64,000 nucleotides of DNA from Dillenia suffruticosa (lineage: Eukaryota; Streptophyta; Magnoliopsida; Dilleniales; Dilleniaceae). Below are positions 37,678 through 50,500 of this stretch, piece after piece (positions within the stretch are counted from its first letter, which is position 1; every line of letters begins with the position of its first letter). The stretch lies in contig JAVTVX010000001.1 in assembly GCA_033439265.1 (NCBI GenBank), positions 16,820,608-16,884,607 of the forward strand, written 5' to 3'. The notes beneath the pieces are model-generated. The model was not told the DNA's origin, did not search any database, and worked only from the letters and a program-made list of their open reading frames with translations. The position numbers were made by a program, and so were the translations under genes.

Positions 37678-37874
37678 TGATAAAATATTAATTGATTGAA
37701 TATTAATTGTGATTGAATGATAAAATATTTGATCTCCTATATTTAGCATAATAACTAATCATGTATCTAGACCTTATTTTGTATGTGTACATTCATATAA
37801 TTCTTTATATATAGTAGAATACAATTGTCTAAAGGTAAAGCAAAATCATTCTTTCAATAAATTCTCTTCTAGCA
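37678..37874 (+). repeat. 3' LTR of the copia element
   Basis: 197 bp, starts tgataaaatattaattga directly after the purine tract ggaggta and ends ctagca. Pairs with 32768-32964. Confidence 0.88.
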
Positions 37875-38752
37875 GTCATCCCCGCACCTTCTTTTAAAAA
37901 AATAATAATAAAAAAGGGGAATTTTCCTTTATAACCTCTTTAGATCAACAAAATATCGTAATTTTATGTCTCAATAGAGAAGAGCATGATGAATTGTTTG
38001 AGAGTCGAAATGTTAAATCCTTATCAATAAACTCAATATTAAAATAAATAAAAACTATTCCAAATTTCCAAGAGACCTTTGGCTCGGGAATCATTTTCAG
38101 TGCAATAGAACCCAAAAAGTTGGATGGAGAGTAATAACCGATATTTTTTTGTATAATGTTGATGGGGTCAACCTCCATTAATTCATTAATTTTTTAAAAT
38201 TATTAATCAAATGATTATGAGATTTTGGACAAAAGCAGTGATTTGGTGTGCTTGAGTTTTTTAAGCCTAAACTTATGAAACTTTAAGAAAAAGAAAATAT
38301 CATAAATTAAGTAAAATACATTCAATTTATATAAAACGTTGGTAATATATTCTACTGCATGATTAGGGTTATTGTTATATTTAAAAAATTAGTATAAATC
38401 GGACGTATAATATTTGGGAGTACGATAATATTGTTGAAAGATAGGTATGATTTTAGTGGGGGTTAGGTGTGTTTCTTCTTGGAAGTACCATAGGGATTAG
38501 CCTACTTAATTATTAAAGACATTGATCAACAATTCCTATGTGACAGGTTGCGTCTCGTTTTTAGTTTTAAATAAAATATGCTAAGGAAAAATCATTTCAA
38601 ACATCTCATTGCAAATTCCAGTGTCCAAGTTTATGTTATTATTTGTTTATCGTTTTCATAAATGGACAAGAACATAAAATGTTAATATAATTAAGATGAA
38701 ACAATCATGCCCATGTGAACCCTAAGATGATAATCATAATATGCAAAAAGGT

Positions 38753-38828
<76 letters not shown>

Positions 38829-41800
38829 CTTCCTCCTTTTTTGGCATCGGGTTTTTTTTTTTTTTACCCGGTGTATAAAGTGCTCCTTAACTTAATATAG
38901 AAGTAAGGAGAGATTGAACGTATATATGTACAATTTTTCTTTTTTTTGTAAAGAAACTATTTTCACACTTTGAATCTGTAATCTCAAGATTACCAAAGAA
39001 TTAACCCTATCATTATGGTAAGATTCGCCCTCATTAAGTATTATTTTTTGCCGTTTGAAAACATATCAATACTTAAGACAAAATGGTAAGTAAATCCGCA
39101 ACCTGTTGAGCAGATTAAGAAAATATTCTTCATCATGGGATGATACAAGCTTTTGTTGCTAATTACCAGTTGCCCTCATTCACCTAGGCTTTGCAGCAAA
39201 AGTTAGTCCCTTTCTTGGCATCAGTATCTTATGAAATTTCCATTTTGTTTGTCGACTCAATTGATTGAAACGAGAAAACACGTTATTAATAAATTATAAT
39301 TTAATTGATATTATTTTTTTATTTTAAAATTTTGAATTTAAATTTCTCCGATAAAAAAAATTAAAAGGACACTCAAAATCTCCAAAACTTTTATTCCCGA
39401 TTTGAGCAAACCCTTAGCCTTTGTCACTAATTGTTTGCTTTTGCTTGTCTTTCTTACACATGGTATGGAAGTAGTCCCTAACATGCATTGTCTTTGTCAT
39501 TAATAGTTTACTTAAAGATGTATTTATTAAAATTAAATGATTATTCTTTTTTATAGTTTTTAACATGATGAGAAAATTAATCAATTAAATTATACTGTAT
39601 TTCGATCATCGAAAATAACAAAGACAATATTCTTTTTTATGTAAAATGATTTTCTTTTTTTTTTAATAAAAGGTTTATGGGTTGAGAATTATACAAGTTT
39701 ATGATAACTCTCCGTAATACAATTACAAAATAAATTAAAATTACACTAAAACTCGATTTTACTCTTTAAAAGAAGTTATCAGATGTATTAATCATTAAAT
39801 TTATATTTATTTGTGCAGTGTAAATTGATGGTCATCATTAGGAGTTACCTGACTATCAAAATACAAGAAAACATTAGAGTAAAAATCCTTTTTTTTTTTT
39901 GACAACTTTATCAAATAATTTTATTTAAAAAATTAAAGATAATCATGATACGTAATATAACTCGCTTTAAAATTAATTTAAACTAAGTTTTCGAAGGTAT
40001 AAAATTCATGTGAACCGTCGATTAGAGAATCTATGGGCTCAAACCAACCCCGCATCACCCTCCCCATCTCATGAATTTGTGCTGTGGACCCGGAAACTAT
40101 TGAAGTCAACGGATAGAGTTTTCAACCCCTCGTACGCTATGTAGAAGATAAGTCAACACATTCAATGCGTCATGCATACGTTTTTTTTTTTTTTTTTTTT
40201 TATTATTATGAGATTTGAATCATAAATCATAAAATTAAAAAAAAATATATAATTACTAGATTGTCCCTTGGAACGCGTCACCATACGTTAAGAGATATTC
40301 ATTTAGATTATTTTTTTTATGTATTTAAAATCTAAGAAAAACGAAGAAAAGAGAATCCAGCTGTGTGAACCAACCAGGAAATTGAATGAGCTAATGATTG
40401 ATGCAATCATCTTATCACCGTTTGTCACTTCCCTTGGACAGAATTTATCAACATTTGTTATTTGCACCAACCTTGTTAAACAAATTTGAAGAGCAAATGA
40501 ACTTGTAAGTCACCTGCCAAGAGCAAAATGATATTTTATAATGATAATGAAAATAAAAATATAAAATATATGTAAATATAAAAAATATAATAATTGTTAT
40601 ATAAATATTAATTTTTTTATGAAAATAATATAATAATTATTTTTGTAATAAAATTTTAAAATGATCAAATACGTAATTATTAATTATAAAATAAATAATA
40701 TAAAAAATGAAATCATAATTAAATAAGTAAATAATTCATTAAATATGAGAAAATATATAAATATAAAAAATATAAAATTTTTATATTAATATTAATTAGG
40801 CAATAAATACAGGGAAGTTTCTATGATTGTTTTTTCCTATTTTTGGATAATAACATGATGCTTTCTACGAAATTGTCAAAACCCAAGAAAAACGCGGTTT
40901 GGTTTGACCCCCAAATATTTTTACACTTTCTAATGCTTGATTATCTGGATAATCTTTGATTTCTTCGATGCAAATTCGTGGAAAGATCAGACAGGATTAG
41001 CTTTGGGTTTGGTTTCTTTTAACAATTAATAGAATTTTGGTCGAGTAGTGAGTTGAAAGTTAAGTAAAAAAATCGCATTCATCAACTGTAAATATTTTTT
41101 TAAAAAAAATTATGGTTCTCAAGATAAAAAGATATAATTTGCTTCAAATAGAGTAAAATCGAGCTTGCAAAGATTTAAAAATAAATAAATAAATGAAATG
41201 TAAGGTAAGACACTTCTGTTTACAGGCTTGTGATGGGGATGACCTGTCCGTGACAATAATTCTTGTGATCACATCATACACCCTTAATTGAGGCTTGGTT
41301 TTGAAACATTGATTTCTTTTTTTATCGATCGATATTTGAATTTTATCTTATTAATTCAGTTTGAGTATTATAGGGTTTATTAAAAAATTGACTTTCTCTA
41401 ATCTTATTTCTCTATTTTCATAACTCGAACCTAAAAAATATAGTATTTTACTATTATATTTATGAGAGTTTGATGTTAATTTTGATTTTATGATAAGAAC
41501 CCTTGGTATAAAATTGTGCACAACAAATGAACTTCGCTGGATTTCCAAGTTGGGCAGCCAAAATTTGTGTCTTCAATATCCAGCTTAATCCAAATTGGAC
41601 TTTTGGTATGTCTATGTCTAACTAACATTTTGTTCACCAATTCACATAAGTTTTTGGCCTCGTCACAATAAAAAAAGAATTGTTCTTACCCATTTGCTGA
41701 CCCCAATGAAATGGGGAGGAAACCCTGCAAAGAATTTATTATTATTATTAAAACGTGTCTTCATGATTATATAAAAATATTTATATTATCTTGTGCGTGT

Positions 41801-42758
41801 AATATCAGGTGATTGATTCATATCTTATGATGCTAATCCAAGCCATAGTGAATGCAACTCTGGTTCTCTACGGCTCTAAGCTTATCTTAAACAAGTTGAT
41901 GATCCATTTTCAAGGTTCAAACTCCCATGACAAAAGAGTGAAACATAAAATGGGGATTTAGTTGACAAACGAACTGGCAACCGTATTTTTTGTAAGGACA
42001 AAGGACATCCAATGGTAAGTCAAATCTGAATACCCTTGATGTGCTATATATTGTTGATAAATCTGCATCGCTATCCTATTTGAAAATACCATGAGCCGAC
42101 TGCAAAATACTCAATTTAAATTATAAATGATACCGTCATTGTATCCCAGTAAAACTCTTTAAATCCTCATAAGTTACAGGTTTTCTTTCACATATCGAGC
42201 ATACATCAACCACCTCAATGGTGAAGTCGACACAGTTGAGATTTAGTAGACCTCTGATGAAAAGAAAATGATATGATAATAATTTTAGTTCTTTTTGTAT
42301 AAAAGTTGATTCATTACAAAATCATATATGCTTTTCCTAAAGTAAAACTATGGGTAAACCGAGACAAATCGGGGCAAACTAAGGTTTGAGAGAAAGACCT
42401 TAATAATTTATGTTGATCACTAAAGGCATTTATCGACGATTTTAAGGAACAAACTGTCACTTAAATATATATAGTCAATGGCTTCTAAATTTAAGTAACG
42501 TAGGCGCCCGTTGAACTCAAACATTCAACGATTCTCAGAGTATATACCAAGTGCTGCAGAAGAAAACCAAGAAGAAACCCTTAACAGTTGACAATCATTT
42601 CGAGACAACGAAGCATTAGCATGCAAGTTGCAAGAACCAAATTTGTAGCCAAATTCAAAATTATTGAAGGAATATATTTTAAGATATTCCAAATATTCTC
42701 TAAAAATTGAAAGTAAACCATAATACTAAAAAATATCGCCCAACGTTGTACGTGTAGA

Positions 42759-42802
<44 letters not shown>

Positions 42803-43390
42803 GGAAATTGCCTAAGCCAACAGTGATTTAACACATATTTAGAAAAAAAATAGTTAATTTAATACAATTATAAATCCTAGCAACTACAGTGCAGAAGCTT
42901 TAGTCTCGCTGACTGTCTTTGGCATGGCTTTTTTTTTTCAGCTTATTGTCTCCTTTTAAGGAGAAGTAAAAATTATTTTTTTTTTTAAAAAAAGTTAAAA
43001 ATTGTTTAATTTTTTTATTTTTAAAATAAAGTTAAAAATAAAAGTTAATTTTATTTTTACTTTTTTATTTTGGAAGTAAAATTAAAAGTTAAAAATTAAT
43101 AGTCATATTTAAAATTTTGTATCATTTAAACGAAGATATCAATAGAATAAAAATAATTATGTGAAAATATAAATAGAATAAAAAAATATATATTTCTAAA
43201 AAAAACTTGAGTATTAAAAAAATGATTTTTCTTTATAATAAGAGCTCCCTTTTTTAAGAATTTCTAAAAATATATTATTTGACAAAATTTCTTCTTATAA
43301 GAAGAAGAGAAACCAAAAAAAATTCTGTCAAACAGATACTAAAACGTAAACTTCAAACTTTCGAAATGGATATAGATACGGAGACAAATG
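37875..43390. other. AT-rich spacer
   Basis: No gene supported over 5.5 kb. Contains a CT/TA compound microsatellite, a (TA)n run at about 42760-42797, a run of T at 40181-40201, and a degraded minus-strand SINE family member at about 41310-41500 (on the minus strand: ttaggttcgagttatgaaaa, gagaaagtcaattttttaat, actgaattaataagataaaa, caaatatcgatcgataaaaa). The minus-strand frame at 37945-38178 has no recognised domain. Confidence 0.5.
38757..38824. repeat. Compound (CT)n(TA)n microsatellite
   Basis: About 20 CT units run directly into about 13 TA units. Confidence 0.95.
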
Positions 43391-43391
43391 G

Positions 43392-43605
43392 TTTTCGTGG
43401 AATTTTGTGTTTCCCTCTAGATTTGCATTTATTTGTCAATTAAGTCTGAAATTCTAAATTATTTAGGAAAAAAAAAGGGGAGAGAGAGAAAAGGAGAGTT
43501 TTCGTGGAATTTTGTTTTTCCTTCTAGATTTACATTTATTTGTCAATTAAATCTGAATTCCTAAAACATATGAAGAAAAAAGGAGAGTGAGAAGTGCATC
43601 ATGAC
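43392..43605. repeat. Tandem duplication, period 107 bp
   Basis: ttttcgtggaattttg followed by ctagattt.catttatttgtcaatta and ggagag occurs at 43392 and again at 43499. Copies differ by a few bases and a GA-rich expansion. Confidence 0.75.
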
Positions 43606-45476
43606 TTGTCATGCTCATTTCAGTCATTTTTTTATATATAAACAATATATAATTATGTAAAATTTGATTAAATCTAATCTAATTTGGGATTATACTTTTA
43701 AAAATTAAAAGTCTATTGGTATTTGTTTTCTGCATGACTTGGATTTAAAATTAGTATCTAATCACTAAATTAATTATGATTGCAGTCCTTTTTATAACTG
43801 AGAAAGAATACCAGAGATGTTAAGATTTATAGCTTCTTATTGAAAAGATGTAATTATTGAGCTCTAAATATTGCTTTGGCCTTTGAGCTCCTATTTTACA
43901 ATGTCTTTTTTTATTTTTTTGAAATTACTAACCAATAAGAGATTATCATCATAGTCCTTAATCTCCTAGACTATCATCATAGCCCTTTTTTTTAGGTCAA
44001 AATCATTAGTCCTTTTAATCTCCTACATCCTGGAAAAATAATATTTCCTAATTTTCACAAACTTGAATTAGTTATTAAAAGTTTGGTGAAGGTGAAAAAC
44101 TTAAAAGAGAGAGGGAAAAAGATATCAATGGTTTTATTATTTTAACATTATATTCACCGATGGTGCCCATATTTATCACACCCTATCCCTAGGCATGGTT
44201 TATGTAGAGGGTAGTTTGACCTGAGGTAAACTTTCATAAAAAACCAAACCCTTCATAAATAGCCATATGCCTTTGAGAAGACGGACGTGGAGAGGATAAA
44301 TCAACCCCATCCACACTCCCCCCCCCCCCCACCCCCCACCAAAACACATGCAATGAAAGTACTTTAATCGTTAGCTCCTTACTCATTTCTTTGTTTATAT
44401 ATAAGAATTTGAATATGAGACTGAGGGAGAAAAATTTATATCATTAGGAACTTATTCATTTTCCGTGGATATGTAATCAGTTAATTTATTGCGTGATTGT
44501 CTCAAAGTTCAATAGCAAAAATATAAGTATCTATCAATTCAAACTAATGTCCCCTGGCTTTTGTACTCTTTGCTCAAAATCAAATGCCGCCGAATAGAGT
44601 TTACCATATAAATTCAATTTGCGGCATTCTTTTGCAGTAGAATGCTGCCAAACAAGGTCTGTACATTATTGTTCATTTCACACGTATTCGGCGCAAGGTC
44701 AATGCCGTAAAGATGCTGAAGTCTACTAGCTTTAAATCAATCAAACTTCTCAAGTCACCAAAATTCATTTCCTCCTTTTTTTTCGATTCTCTGTTTGTGG
44801 ATTCTTCTCAGCTAGTAAAATGTTGAATAAATAGCTTAAAATATTTAATTTCAATCATAATCTCTATATAAATTTGAAAACACAGTGCTATGAAATTATT
44901 AAACCCTAGTTAATATTATTCCGGACTTTGTATTTTGAGCCCAATGGGGGAAAACTAGTGTATGACAGGGCGGGGGCTTGGTAGCGCCCGCATGTGCTCA
45001 CTGGGGTTTAGAGTGCGAAACTTGTAACGAGACTTGGTCCATCTTTCTTTGGATTTTCAATGGGTTCCATGTGTATGCGCTGCAACCCCAGCTGAGATTA
45101 CAAGGAACACAAAGCCCCATCAAATGTCTGGTAATATTAAACTTTGATCATGTGCCATTTTTTGGTTTAAGTTTTACTTCCCATTTTGCCCTTATTATTG
45201 GGATTTGTCTCGTTTTGATGGACTTGGTCAGTTGCGGAATTAGTGAAAGAGAATCAAAATTTTGGTAGCTTCTGTCCTGTCCACAAGGAAGAGATGCCTT
45301 TCTTACAAGAACGTTTGCAAATTGAAATGAATTCACGACACTTGTCAACTTTGCAGGTTGGTCTGATATGCTTTAACCGCCCAACTTTGCAACCAACACC
45401 AACAGCCCCGCGGAGATAACATTCCCAAGCATTCCTAACCATCAACCAAGACCATTGAAAGGCAGAAAAACTGTTT
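43606..45476. other. Spacer
   Basis: No gene supported. A poly-C run lies at about 44318-44340. The plus-strand frame at 44978-45268 has no recognised domain and sits in moderately GC-richer sequence; it could be an old gene fragment but I cannot identify it. Confidence 0.4.
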
Positions 45477-45776
45477 GAGTAGCTCTAGATCAATACTTTG
45501 AAATACTAACGTCTTATAATGTTTTCCACTCTGTATGTGTGGGTGAGAGAGAGAGAGAGAGAGGGTGAACAACCGATTGCTCGATTAGCTTATATACACA
45601 ACAATGGTGCAGACAATTGATGCCAAGGGATTTGGATATAATTTTTTTGACACCATACCTATGCTAACTTTAATCATGAACATACTCGAAAGAACTTGCA
45701 CCTTTGAGTAGCTGATCAATACTATGAAATGCAAACATCTTATAATGTTTTCCACTCTGTATACGTGGGAGGGAGG

Positions 45777-45820
<44 letters not shown>

Positions 45821-45955
45821 AACCGATTGCACGATTAGCCTTATACACAACAATGGTGCAGACAATTGATGCCAAGGGATTTGGATAAAATTTTTTTGAC
45901 ACCAGTACCTATGATAACCTTAATCATGAACATACTCGAAAGAACTTGCACCTTT
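45477..45955. repeat. Tandem duplication (copies of about 229 and 250 bp) with internal GA microsatellite
   Basis: Copy 1 is 45477-45705 and copy 2 is 45706-45955. Both read gagtagct..gatcaatact, cttataatgttttccactct, a GA run, aacaaccgattgc.cgatta, acacaacaatggtgcagaca, gatgccaagggatttggata and agaacttgcaccttt. The length difference comes mainly from the GA run (short at about 45545-45564, long at 45779-45819). Confidence 0.88.
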
Positions 45956-47590
45956 ATTCTGGGGGGTATGCATGGAGATCCAAAGCAACATTAAAAGAGC
46001 ATCAAGTAGAAGCTAAGGATCTTGTCAAACTATACAACCAACTACACAATTACCAGATAAAAGGAAGTACGCAATGTCAGTTAGACTTATAACTTAAATG
46101 GGGCACTGAAGGTTGCTCTTGTTCGTAGAACCCTTTCCCCCAAGCAGTAGAGCTTATTATTTCTTGACTACAAACATCCATGTCTCTCATACGCCGGCAC
46201 CAAAAAATGACTGCAAACAAGTACTACTAGCTTTAGACAAGTTAGTGAGGATGCTAATCAACAGGAAGCTATTTATCCTTCGTATAGTTTAACATATACA
46301 AAAATGAGAAGCTTATTATTTTATGATCTCACCATCTCCCCTCATGAGGAAGAAAGATAAGCAATCAAGACTACAGGTGAACACAAAAGCAAAGAAGTTA
46401 TTAGATTCACCAGATCTGATTGTAATTTAAAATGGAAATTGATTTTATTATTAGACAAATCAAACAAAACATGCAAGCAAGAATATGCGCCCTGAATTGA
46501 AGTAGAGGATATTAAGTTTCCCTTATGTTACACACCCAAGATATGCATCTGCTTCGTGTTGTAACAGACCCTAAGTACATGTATATGCCCTAGAAATGCA
46601 TCCCTTATTCCCAAGAATCAGAAAACTAAGGGCCTTTCCAGACTATCAGTACTTCTAATCCTGGTAAAAGGTAGCTCCTACAATCATTAGCTTGCTTTTC
46701 TTAACTTCTTCCTTGGGGGAGAAGGTGAGATTTGAACTCCTGAACTAACACAAGCGGTAAAGGATTCAACATTTCTCCTTATACCAGCAGGCTAAATGCC
46801 TGGATTATAAATGGGTCCCTTTGAAATTGTCATTTTCAATATGTCCATTCCAACTCATTATCGACCATACATATTTTCCTTTAGAACATAAATTAAGAAT
46901 AACAAAGCAAACAAAAAAAACCATAGTTAATGAGAAAGAAGAGATGTGAGAGACATTTTCCCAATGATCATAACTTCAGCAAGAGGGAAACATGTTCAAA
47001 GTGCACTAAAGAACCAAAAAAAAGAAAAGAAATAGGATTGAGAAGAAAAAAAGGAAAGAAAAATCATTATGGATGTTTGCTTGTTTAAGGGAGATGGTAA
47101 TCCATCCTTCTCTCATGCTAATTTGACATAAAAAGTATTGCTGGATTCCTATTACTAAGGGTGTGTTTAGTTGTGGAAAACAAGAGTGTTTTCTAGAAAA
47201 CGTATTTTAAAAAAATGAAATTGTGTTCGTATACTCCACTTTTCAATTTTTAGAAAATGACAATTAGAAAACACGGTTTTCTAATTTATAAAGAGATAGA
47301 AAATAGTCTTAGAGTTGTTTTCTACTGTTTTCCATTATAAATAAAATCTGTATTTTATAAAATTTTCTACTCTTTTCTTTAGAGATAGAAAATATGAGAA
47401 AATTAGAGATGAAAAATTAAAGAACATTTTCCACAACAAAATGCACCCCAAAGTTCTTTATCGGTTTCGACCCAATTATTTAAAGGCTCAAATTTTCCCC
47501 CATTTCTTGTTCCTAATAATGACAAACATGAGGAGAGAAAAAAGTTTAGCCATTTGCAGTCAACAGCACTAGGCAAGGAGTTCAAGGCCT
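45956..47590. other. Spacer downstream of the PP1 gene, with a SINE-like remnant
   Basis: No protein gene seen. On the minus strand about 46805-46670 reads tagcctgctggtataaggag and later gttcaggagttcaaatctca, resembling pol III boxes A and B, so a separate tRNA-derived SINE remnant is possible. The last few hundred bases are presumably the 3' UTR and terminator region of the minus-strand PP1 gene. Confidence 0.35.
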
Positions 47591-50500
47591 TCAATCAATG
47601 GATAATTGTACCTTGACCTTCGCAGGAGATGTCATCAACTTAGCACTAGCAACACCAAACCCAAATTTGGGCTTCTTCTCGAGAGGCCTTAGTATTTGGA
47701 AAGAACACATAAGAGTCTCATCCACACTCATCATGGCACCATTATTGTCAAACTCTCCACAATAATTAGGTGCTGAGAATATGGTTACAAGCAGCCTATT
47801 GGCAAAGAACTCGTACCCATCTTCCACAACCTGCATAATTGGTAAGCAGCTATGGAAACCAATAACAGTCACAAACAGATAGGTAAACCAAAGGGCAGTA
47901 GAAACCTGGTGGGCCCGACAAATAAGATCAAGTCCCTGCTTCTGAAGAAACTCAGTCACCCTATCTGCTCCAAAGGTATACGAAACTCCCCTATCGTTCA
48001 TCCCCCAACCACGGACATTTTTACAAGGATCTGACCAGAGGAGATCGCATAGCAAACCACTATCTGGAACATCAGTTGGGCGTGGTAAATTCCTTATTTG
48101 ATTCAAGTTATGCAGGTCAGGAGAAAGTCCTCCATGCATGCACAGTATTTTCCCATCAATTAGAGCTGCCACTGGAAGGCAGTTAAAACATTCCCCAAAT
48201 ACTTTCCATAGTCTTACATTGAATCTTCGCTTACATTCATCATAAAATCCATATATACGATTTATAGAAGCACATTCATGGTTTCCCCGCAAAAGGAAAA
48301 AGTTCTCAGGGTATTTAATTTTGTAAGCAAGAAGAAGGCAAATGGTTTCTAAGCTTTGCTTTCCCCTGTCGACATAATCCCCCAAGAACAGATAATTCGC
48401 ACGTGGCGGAAAACCACCATATTCAAAAAGCCTCAAAAGATCAGAATACTGGCCATGAATATCTCCTGCATGAGACATTATAAAATTTCTTAGCTAGCCT
48501 TAATTCACTTTTTACCTAGAAAAACCAACACCTAAGATAAATAAAAAATAAAAAATAATATGCGTGACAGCAATAGAACTTTTTTTATTTTCCAAGAGAA
48601 TATGGCATTTTCAAATAAAATCCAGAGCCATGGTCTTCATTCATACAGTTACTTTGCGCTAAGTTCATACTATAATTATCAGTGCAGCATAAGATCTGCT
48701 CATTTATTCTCAATTTGTTTAGTCTTCTTTAAACAACTTGTGGAAAAGTGAACGACCATTAGGCTGTACAGAAGATGGGAATTGGTCATTTACCAACTCA
48801 ATGATGCACCAATGCCCTAAAAAATCTAGAATGGGCAAACCTATTATAAAAGGATACCCAGAAGAAGAGACTTTGAAAGCATATACCCATACGTACACGA
48901 TGCACACGTCTATACACAGACACAGCCCACTCAGATGATATTTGCTAAATCTAGGAATTATAAACCAAGAAAAGATAGACACCCCAGAAGCAGAGGTTTT
49001 GAAAATACATGCACAAACACTGACACATATTATATATATGGCCAAAATTCTTCAAGTCAAGCTATAGCAGAAGACATTCCTTGTAACAAGTAAATTCGAT
49101 TTCAGCCTGCTAGAACTCAACAACAACAAAACTAAAAGGATACACCTTGCAAGCTGAATGACAGGTGTTACAGTTATAAGAACTTCATGAAATGTCTTCA
49201 TTGGACCAAAAAGAATTTTTGCCCTTCAAATTTGGTTGCACAGCTCTAGAAAGGTGCTTTTCTTCTTTCAATGTCTATGACAAAAGATGGTGAAAACATT
49301 TTTTAACTCAAAATCTTTCCTACAAGAGCATTTTAATCGGATCTAGGATCCAAACTTAATAAGATGCAAACAAATTCAACAAATAAATAATTAAATAAAA
49401 CCCAAAATGAAAAATCAATACAAAAAAAGAATCTGTGACAGAATAAATTATAACATCAACAACAACAACAACAACAACAAACTGCGCCTTAATCCCAATA
49501 GTTGGGGTCGGCCATTTGAGAGACAAACTTGAAAAGGAGAGAAATATAAAATAAAAATAAAGATAAAATAAAATAAAAATAAAATAAAAATAAAATAAAA
49601 GTTGGTGTATGTGAATTCTTGTACTCGATGTTATAATTTATAGAATAAATTATAACATCGAGTACAAGAATTCACATACACCAACTTTTCTTGCAATAAG
49701 GCTTGTGCATCCTACAAAAGCTGGAAAATTGGAACACCATATATGCTAGCAAGTATTAATTCTCCTGCTGCCCTTGACCAAGGCATTTAATTGGCCGAGT
49801 GTATCCAATGGTTTTTGCTAGCCCCATACCAATGATTATATTATGGTTGAAATATAAATTAGATCTCTAACTATCCTATAGTGTACAGCAAAAATCCATG
49901 ACATAGGACACAACAACTGGCAGACCAATTCAAGCAAGAAACAGTGCCTTACATGTGCACCTTTATTACAAAAGAGCAAAAAATATTAGCATTCTATTTA
50001 CGCTTTCATGGGAAAATGCATAAAGAGCAGCAAGCAAATAATTGCAAAGTGGAAACAGTAATACTTTACTATCATGGATTCATGCATTAGTTAACCTAGG
50101 GCTGTTTGACCAACTGCACAACCATTACATAGCTGTTGTCTTGCTGATAAGTTTTTTAAGGGAAAAAGAAATCACTCCAAAAAGTGTTAGAAAATTAATG
50201 GTAAATCAAAGAAAACGAAAAAGAGGAAGAACACCAAGATTTACGTGGAAAACCCAAATCGGGAAAAACCACGGGCAGAGGAGAGCTGTAAATCACTATT
50301 TCAAAGGATGGTACAAATGGAAGAGAGAACAAAGAAGTGCGGCTGCAAAAGCATCTAATGATGCTAAAATCCGAAAAAACAATATATATACTTGCACAGA
50401 TAACCCTAGTCCATAAATGGTAAACAGCCCAATAGCAAAGATCCATACCACAATAGATCCCCAATTTTTTCGCCCAAAATATTTTTTCATCAAACAGATC

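Larger units (their letters stand above)
32768..37874 (+). mobile_element. Old Ty1/copia LTR retrotransposon, complete but inactive
   Basis: Bounded by LTRs at 32768-32964 and 37678-37874 (197 bp each, starting tgataaaatat and ending agca), with a tRNA-Met-type primer site next to the first (tagtatcagagc, 32965-32976) and a purine-rich GCGGAGG just before the second. Gag, integrase, reverse transcriptase and RNase H follow in the order gag-INT-RT-RH, which is diagnostic of copia. The LTRs differ at roughly 25 sites, so this is far older than the gypsy insertion. The flanking pentamers are gccac (32763-32767) and gtcat (37875-37879), matching at three positions and otherwise differing by C/T. 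Confidence 0.9.

Noticed and set aside
44978..45268. 96-codon frame in a slightly GC-richer stretch
   Set aside because: No recognisable family, splice signals or conservation clue; too little to call.
46670..46805. Possible functional tRNA gene on the minus strand
   Set aside because: Only box A- and B-like stretches are present; no cloverleaf arms pair properly, so at most a SINE remnant.
47852..48034. 60-codon plus-strand frame over the PP1 exons
   Set aside because: Antisense shadow of conserved phosphatase coding sequence.
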